A DNA stretch of 7,097 nucleotides from Crenothrix polyspora. GTDB taxonomy: Bacteria; Pseudomonadota; Gammaproteobacteria; Methylococcales; Methylomonadaceae. Below, piece by piece: positions 1 through 3,542 of the stretch. The translations under genes and the position numbers were made by a program. The notes beneath the pieces are model-generated. The model was not told the DNA's origin. It did not search any database and was given only the letters and a program-made list of their open reading frames with translations. Each line of letters begins with the position of its first letter. The first letter of the stretch is position 1. The DNA is taken from contig CAMDOP010000169.1 in NCBI GenBank assembly GCA_945903675.1, positions 1 through 7,097 of the forward strand, given 5' to 3'.

Positions 1-195
1 TGTGCGGCAGTTAACCTGATACATTGTGACGCCACAATATTCTTTTATTTCTAAGCTGCCTGTGCGGCAGTTAACTGAATAACCGTGTCCATGTGGTCAT
101 GTTTAAATTTCTAAGCTGCCTGTGCGGCAGTTAACGTCCGGTCAACCCGTCAAGGTCATTTGACAATTTTCTAAGCTGCCTGTGCGGCAGTTAAC
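1..195 (-). CRISPR. Type I-F CRISPR array, leader-proximal end (continues beyond the left edge)
   Basis: Three complete identical 28-nt repeats lie at 48-75, 108-135 and 168-195, with the end of a fourth at 1-15. They are separated by three spacers of exactly 32 nt (16-47, 76-107, 136-167). Read on the minus strand, the repeat begins GTTAAC, carries a hairpin with stem CTGCC/GGCAG and loop GCACA, and ends with the 8-nt handle CTTAGAAA. Repeat length, spacer length and the hairpin followed by an 8-nt handle are those of type I-F. Cas6f would cut after the G at repeat position 20, the base of the stem. The leader is on the right (196-325), so 168-195 is the first repeat and 136-167 the newest spacer if acquisition is polarised. 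No repeat is degenerate, so the far end of the array is not in view. Spacer targets cannot be told from the sequence alone. Confidence 0.97.
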
Positions 196-223
196 TGGTT
201 TTAAAAAGCTTTAACGCCAGTTA
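192..223. repeat. Inverted repeat across the leader-repeat junction
   Basis: On the plus strand TAACTGG (192-198) is perfectly complementary to CCAGTTA (217-223). Inside, after a 2x2 mismatch, TTTAA and TTAAA can also pair around a 4-nt loop. The element covers the first four bases of the first repeat (192-195) and the adjoining 28 bp of leader, so it straddles the point where Cas1-Cas2/3 would insert a new spacer. As DNA it could help mark the junction; as RNA it would be a hairpin just upstream of the first repeat. The pairing is visible in the sequence; either role is inference. Confidence 0.55.
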
Positions 224-282
224 TTGAGCAGTATACAGAGATTTAGGGTGATTTACCCATCTCCAAAACACTGCTCCGTAAC
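220..282. repeat. Long imperfect nested inverted repeat in the leader
   Basis: Plus-strand arms GTTATTGAGCAGT (220-232) and ACTGCTCCGTAAC (270-282) are complementary at 11 of 13 positions, including an unbroken 7 bp (GAGCAGT/ACTGCTC). Nested inside are GAGAT/ATCTC (238-242 and 259-263) and GGGT/ACCC (246-249 and 255-258), around a 5-nt loop and with a 3-nt bulge. The whole is roughly symmetric about position 251. It has no T-run in the arrangement of an intrinsic terminator. It could be a protein-binding dyad or an RNA fold in the leader transcript. Confidence 0.5.
230..235 (-). promoter_or_regulatory. Possible -10 box of the array promoter
   Basis: On the minus strand the hexamer TATACT differs from TATAAT at one position. 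Transcription would start near 223, about 28 nt before the first repeat, which is a reasonable position for pre-crRNA synthesis. No good -35 element lies 16-18 nt upstream, so the call is tentative. It rests on the hexamer and its position only. Confidence 0.3.
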
Positions 283-325
283 CAACTGATATTTATTGAT
301 TTTTTAAAGAGCGTAAAAAATTGGG

Positions 326-913
326 TTAAAACTCAGGTACAGTAGATATTGAACTTAAACCATAAGTACTAAAATGTGTTGTACTTGATTGAGCATCAAC
401 GGGAACTTTTTTAACCCATATGCAAAAGTTATTATCGCTACTTAAACTTTTTAGTCGAATAAACGGCGAATTTATCGTTTGATAATTTCTTTTACTATAA
501 AGTGTTAAAGCCGTTTCATAGTCGATATTATGTCTTCTTGCGTAACGTCTAGCTAATGGCTCAGGATTAATCTTAGGCTGTACGCGTTGATATGCCGCAT
601 AACCGATAAGTTTTTCGGGTACAGGACGAATACTGGTGCAATGCACATAATCACTCAAACGTGCTAACCACTTAACGGCATCAAATTGTTTAAGCCCAGC
701 CTCATCATTCGCAAATAAACGCAACTTACTACCCAGCACACTATATTTTTCGCCAATAACATATTCAGGAAAAGATAAGCCAATGGGCGCTTGCCCTTGA
801 TCATCTTGTATTTCAACTAAGCCTAAATGGATCTGTTGAAATACTTTTGACCAAAGACTAAAGAGGTTAATATCAGTGTTATCTATTAAGGTAATTTCAA
901 TGTAATGTTTCAT
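326..913 (-). CDS. cas6f: Cas6f (Csy4) crRNA-processing endoribonuclease
   Basis: This 195-residue protein is close to the roughly 190 aa usual for Cas6f. In type I-F it binds the repeat hairpin, cuts pre-crRNA at the 3' base of the stem, and remains on the 3' end of the crRNA as part of Cascade. The N-terminus (MKHYIEI) starts the ferredoxin-like fold. His29 matches the Pseudomonas Csy4 catalytic His29. An arginine-rich helix at about 116-128 (NPEPLARRYARRH) matches the helix that enters the RNA major groove. Ser156 and Ser158 in LKSLSS align with Csy4 Ser148 and Ser150, and Tyr184 in TYGLS aligns with Tyr176. The enzyme therefore looks active, and its substrate hairpin is present in the adjoining array. 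The start is supported by a purine-rich ribosome site (TAGGGA, 920-925) that overlaps the cas5fv stop codon, 9 nt upstream. It is the last gene before the leader. Confidence 0.96.
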   Translation of the reverse strand: MKHYIEITLIDNTDINLFSLWSKVFQQIHLGLVEIQDDQGQAPIGLSFPEYVIGEKYSVLGSKLRLFANDEAGLKQFDAVKWLARLSDYVHCTSIRPVPEKLIGYAAYQRVQPKINPEPLARRYARRHNIDYETALTLYSKRNYQTINSPFIRLKSLSSDNNFCIWVKKVPVDAQSSTTHFSTYGLSSISTVPEF

Positions 914-922
914 AATTCATCC

Positions 923-1939
923 CTATAGCCTAATACTATCGACATAAGCCAGTCCTTTTTTACCTAGATAAAAACTTGATACTCCTGCGTTTTCTATCAT
1001 AGTTTCTATTTCGCGTGCTTTGTCTTTGTCAATATCAAGGTTGATTTCGATCTTACCACTGGCTTTGGTGAGCCTTAATGTCGTTTCACCTTCGCCTTTT
1101 ATAAATTCTTTACGGATATAGGGATTACCCCAGATAGTTTTCTTGGCTCCTGTCGTGAATCTATCCATAAAATCTTTTTTAGTAAAACCACGTTTCGAAA
1201 TGCCACTAATGCCACCAGCTTTTGTTTTGGCGGAGTCCACATTGTATTTGCCACCTAGTTTTTTATCCAAGCGATCTAGTTGTAAATACAACACTGAACA
1301 ATAAAACATGATAGGGGCTATATTGCTTTTGTTATTAAGATATTCAGATTCGGGAAAATGTTGATTTAAAACATCTCTGGCTTCGCTAACCCTGCCTTCA
1401 TTGGCAACGGCTTTTGCTTTATTTAAAACTTCCAGTCTACCTATAATGGATAACGGATCAGCTTGAATAGTTTTGGTGACGGAGAATTTATCAATAATAA
1501 ATTCGCACAGTTCAGTAAAGTCTAATGCTAAAACGCCCCAAAATTCAGTGGAATAATCAGCAGAAAACATTACGTCATCGTTTTTAATCGCGCCAGTAAA
1601 AGCATTCTGATCAGTACTTCCTGTCATATTTCTTATATATACGATTTCGTTGTTGTTGACTTCCTGCTTGTCTTCAAAACGCACTAAACGCTCGATGTCG
1701 GCAAAATAATAATCCGGATGATTTCTAGCTTGATACAGTTTACGTTGATCACCAATTAAACGATTTAGGATACCCATCACAGTATTAAGGGTAATTTCAC
1801 GCTGGATGAAATTTTCACCTTGTTTTAGACTCGTCATTGAGCCAATAAATTTACGGCCTTTTTTGGGCAAAGCTTCGTTATTACTGCCATCCAAAAAGGA
1901 ATTACGCCAACTGGATTCATATTCGATGGTAATTTGCAT
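923..1939 (-). CDS. cas5fv: Cas5fv, type I-F2 Cascade subunit
   Basis: This 338-residue protein resembles the Cas5fv subunit of the Shewanella putrefaciens minimal I-F system, by my recognition of the N-terminal pattern (MQITIEYESSWRNSFLDGSN and GRKFIGSMTSLK near 28-39) and by gene order. In that family Cas5fv binds the 5' handle of the crRNA. An added helical region takes over PAM recognition and strand-holding from the absent Cas8f. Here residues about 135-230 are predominantly helix-forming by composition and could be that region. The C-terminus (about 285-338, ending SSFYLGKKGLAYVDSIRL) has the strand-and-glycine pattern expected of a Cas5 fold. An AAGGA ribosome site (1946-1950) lies 6 nt before the ATG, inside the 12-nt gap after vapC. 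In the usual I-F2 layout cas5fv directly follows cas7fv; here vapBC separates them. Confidence 0.88.
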   Translation of the reverse strand: MQITIEYESSWRNSFLDGSNNEALPKKGRKFIGSMTSLKQGENFIQREITLNTVMGILNRLIGDQRKLYQARNHPDYYFADIERLVRFEDKQEVNNNEIVYIRNMTGSTDQNAFTGAIKNDDVMFSADYSTEFWGVLALDFTELCEFIIDKFSVTKTIQADPLSIIGRLEVLNKAKAVANEGRVSEARDVLNQHFPESEYLNNKSNIAPIMFYCSVLYLQLDRLDKKLGGKYNVDSAKTKAGGISGISKRGFTKKDFMDRFTTGAKKTIWGNPYIRKEFIKGEGETTLRLTKASGKIEINLDIDKDKAREIETMIENAGVSSFYLGKKGLAYVDSIRL

Positions 1940-1945
1940 AGTTAA

Positions 1946-1950
1946 TCCTT
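1946..1950 (-). promoter_or_regulatory. Ribosome binding site of cas5fv
   Basis: AAGGA on the minus strand lies 6 nt before the cas5fv ATG. It occupies the 12-nt gap between the vapC stop and cas5fv, so the toxin-antitoxin pair ends without disturbing translation of the next Cascade gene. Confidence 0.75.
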
Positions 1951-1951
1951 G

Positions 1952-2353
1952 TTAGTCATCTAGCCAATTTTCTACTATAAGGTTAGGCACTCGGTTAAAT
2001 TCGCGTACGTTATTTGTTACCAATATCGTGTTTACACTGAGTGCATGAGCGGCAATCAGTAAATCATTGTTGCCAATGGGTGTGCCTTGCCGCTTTAAAA
2101 TGGCTCTGATTGCACCGTAATGTTTAGCCGCTTCTTTGTCCCATGCGATGATTTGTAAACCTTGGGTAAACTGTTTCAGTTGTTGCCAACGTTGCGCCTT
2201 TTTTGGACTTTCACCGTTTTCAATACCAAAGCATAATTCAGCATAAACCACAGACGAAATTGCCAAATCAGGCGTGGCGTTAAATTTATGGCGTAGTTTA
2301 TCGGAGTGACTTTTTAAGACGTAAATACAGATATTAGTATCTAAGAAATACAT
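1952..2353 (-). CDS. vapC: VapC toxin, PIN-domain ribonuclease
   Basis: This 133-residue protein spans a complete single PIN domain of the VapC/MvpT type. Such toxins are magnesium-dependent RNases, several of which cut initiator tRNA or other tRNAs and stop translation when free of VapB. The acidic residues expected in the active site are present: Asp5 in FLDTN, Glu39 in YAELCFG and Asp97 in GNNDLLIAAHA. The TNNVREF segment (113-119) near the C-terminus is typical of this family. No truncation or active-site loss is seen, so the toxin should be active. The ATG lies 3 nt after the vapB stop, with a GGGAG ribosome site (2363-2367) inside the last codons of vapB, the usual coupled antitoxin-then-toxin order. 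The RNA target cannot be told from sequence. Its location between cas7fv and cas5fv is unusual. Confidence 0.93.
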   Translation of the reverse strand: MYFLDTNICIYVLKSHSDKLRHKFNATPDLAISSVVYAELCFGIENGESPKKAQRWQQLKQFTQGLQIIAWDKEAAKHYGAIRAILKRQGTPIGNNDLLIAAHALSVNTILVTNNVREFNRVPNLIVENWLDD

Positions 2354-2356
2354 AGA

Positions 2357-2587
2357 TTAAAACTCCCGCTCTTGTGGCGGGGTGTCTTCTCTATCATGTA
2401 AGAAGTCTTCATCAAATGCAGATTGGCTATTAAAAAACGCATCCCATGTTGTTTTTATAGGTGAAATAATGAGTTTGTCGCCTTGCTTGTCGATGTATAC
2501 CTCAGCGGTATCAAATGAGAATTCTTTTGGCAGGGCAAGCAGTTGGTTATTACCATTAGTGATGATTTTTGCAGTTTGTATGGGCAT
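2357..2587 (-). CDS. vapB: VapB antitoxin, AbrB/MazE-like DNA-binding fold
   Basis: This 76-residue antitoxin binds and silences VapC, and in this family usually represses its own operon as the toxin-antitoxin complex. The N-terminal half (about 5-43, including NGNNQLLALPKEF and a strand pattern ending KLIISP) is an AbrB/SpoVT-type swapped-hairpin domain. The C-terminal tail (about 46-76) has TWDAFF, then DEDFLHDRE and the ending PPQEREF, closely resembling the toxin-binding tail of Shigella MvpA/VapB. I chose the ATG at 2587 because GAGGA (2595-2599) lies 7 nt upstream and the protein then begins in the family manner (MPIQTAKI). An in-frame ATG at 2623 lies inside cas7fv and would add 12 residues that look like cas7fv overlap. 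The gene begins 10 nt after the cas7fv stop. Confidence 0.92.
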   Translation of the reverse strand: MPIQTAKIITNGNNQLLALPKEFSFDTAEVYIDKQGDKLIISPIKTTWDAFFNSQSAFDEDFLHDREDTPPQEREF

Positions 2588-2594
2588 GATGTAT

Positions 2595-2599
2595 TCCTC
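2595..2599 (-). promoter_or_regulatory. Ribosome binding site of vapB, overlapping the cas7fv stop
   Basis: GAGGA on the minus strand is 7 nt before the ATG at 2587 and shares bases with the TGA stop of cas7fv (2598-2600). It decides the vapB start and suggests that translation of vapB is coupled to cas7fv. The same GAGGAAT core at the same spacing precedes cas7fv. Confidence 0.75.
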
Positions 2600-3539
2600 A
2601 CTTGGCATAAAAATAACTGGCATAATCGGTTTCTGGAGTTTCCGATATAGCAGAAGGGTTTCGTTTGATGCGCATCATTTTATTACTGTCGTTATAATCA
2701 ACCAATATTTCATCCACGTACATGTAGCCTTTTGCTTGACGGATAGATAATTCGCTAATGCTGTTTAAGGTGTATTCAACTAAGGCTTGCATGGCATCGT
2801 TGTTTAATAAAATGCCTTGTTCACCTTCTTCAAAAATCGTTCCGCGTCTGACGTAGTTTTTATGAAACACCGCTTGCGGGTTTAAATCAGTGTTAAATCT
2901 TTTAATAAAGGATTGAACTGCTTCGGCAATTTGTTCGCCTTGACCTTCTGTAATGATCATTGCGGCGCGATCAAATTTGTTATCCAGTGAGATAAATTGT
3001 AATTGCTCAATACTGATCGAGCCGTAAGAGTGATATTCTGTATCACCGAATGTGGTTTTTGAGAAAAACGATGAACTATCTCTCGCGCCTGCTTGTCCAA
3101 ATTGTTCAAAATTACCATTGCCTAGTTGGTCAACAAAGTCCTCTATTAATAACGGACTGGTACGTTTACATTGGCTAGATGGCACAACATAACCGCGTAT
3201 TAAGCCTGTTACTGATGTTAAAACTTTTTGCAGGTTTCTTTCCCCCGCATTATGCAAATCAAATGCTTGCTCTCTGAATAAATGATGACGAATGCAGTTT
3301 TGGCTGATGTATAGAGGTGTTTTTTTAAAGTCTATATCGGTAGGCGATTTTTTTAATTTGTATCCTTTTTCACTATCTTTACCAGTTAAGTTTGTATAAC
3401 CTCGCAATTTTGGCAACGTATGGTTATCTATAATTCGTCCTTCATCTTGTAACGTTGTTGGACCATTCCAATTAACGACACCATGTCCCAATGCAATTAC
3501 TTTAAAATCTACACTTTTAATGCCTGTTACTTTTTGCAT
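2598..3539 (-). CDS. cas7fv: Cas7fv (Csy3-like), Cascade backbone subunit of type I-F2
   Basis: This 313-residue protein is the expected size for Cas7fv, the subunit that polymerises along the crRNA spacer to form the helical backbone and displaces bases at regular intervals on the target. Supporting segments are the N-terminus (MQKVTGIKSVDFKVIALGHG), TPLYISQNCIRHHLFRE at about 74-90, the Gly/Arg-containing TSVTGLIRGYVVPSS (108-122), and FHKNYVRRGT (225-234). The identification rests on these, on gene order directly after cas2-3, and on the absence of cas8f. The ATG is preceded by GAGGA, 7 nt away, which lies in the last two codons of cas2-3. The gap after cas2-3 is only 3 nt. In the usual I-F2 order cas5fv follows; here the next gene is vapB. 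I see no truncation. Confidence 0.9.
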   Translation of the reverse strand: MQKVTGIKSVDFKVIALGHGVVNWNGPTTLQDEGRIIDNHTLPKLRGYTNLTGKDSEKGYKLKKSPTDIDFKKTPLYISQNCIRHHLFREQAFDLHNAGERNLQKVLTSVTGLIRGYVVPSSQCKRTSPLLIEDFVDQLGNGNFEQFGQAGARDSSSFFSKTTFGDTEYHSYGSISIEQLQFISLDNKFDRAAMIITEGQGEQIAEAVQSFIKRFNTDLNPQAVFHKNYVRRGTIFEEGEQGILLNNDAMQALVEYTLNSISELSIRQAKGYMYVDEILVDYNDSNKMMRIKRNPSAISETPETDYASYFYAK

Positions 3540-3542
3540 ACA

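Larger units (their letters stand above)
196..325 (-). promoter_or_regulatory. CRISPR leader
   Basis: This 130-bp AT-rich stretch has no gene. It lies between the cas6f stop codon and the first repeat, where the leader of a type I-F array is expected: it should drive array transcription and guide spacer integration. It contains two neighbouring nested inverted repeats (192-223 and 220-282, listed separately), a possible -10 box at 230-235, and a weak partial match to the IHF consensus on the minus strand at 289-301 (AATCAATAAATAT, matching 7 of the 9 defined positions). IHF is known to take part in type I-F adaptation in other bacteria, but this match is too poor to call a site. No terminator is seen between cas6f and the leader, so operon transcripts could read through into the array. 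Confidence 0.8.

Noticed and set aside
23..38. Small inverted repeat ATTGTG/CACAAT inside a spacer
   Set aside because: A 6-bp dyad within a 32-nt spacer most likely reflects the acquired target sequence, not array function.
2521..2545. GGCAG and CTGCC-like words in vapB that might be a degenerate CRISPR repeat, as in CreTA
   Set aside because: There is no 8-nt handle or proper hairpin spacing, and the words encode the conserved LLALPKE segment of the antitoxin.
2588..2623. Longer vapB reading from the ATG at 2623
   Set aside because: The extra 12 residues lie inside cas7fv and no ribosome site fits. The ATG at 2587 has GAGGA 7 nt upstream and gives a family-like N-terminus.
2666..2677. Perfect 12-bp palindrome TGATGCGCATCA upstream of vapB, possible VapBC operator
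   Set aside because: It lies within cas7fv codons about 80 bp before vapB with no promoter beside it, and one or two such 12-bp palindromes are expected by chance in 7 kb.
2382..2750. Plus-strand open frame of 122 codons
   Set aside because: It lies antisense to vapB and cas7fv, has no recognisable protein features, and the opposite strand is clearly coding.
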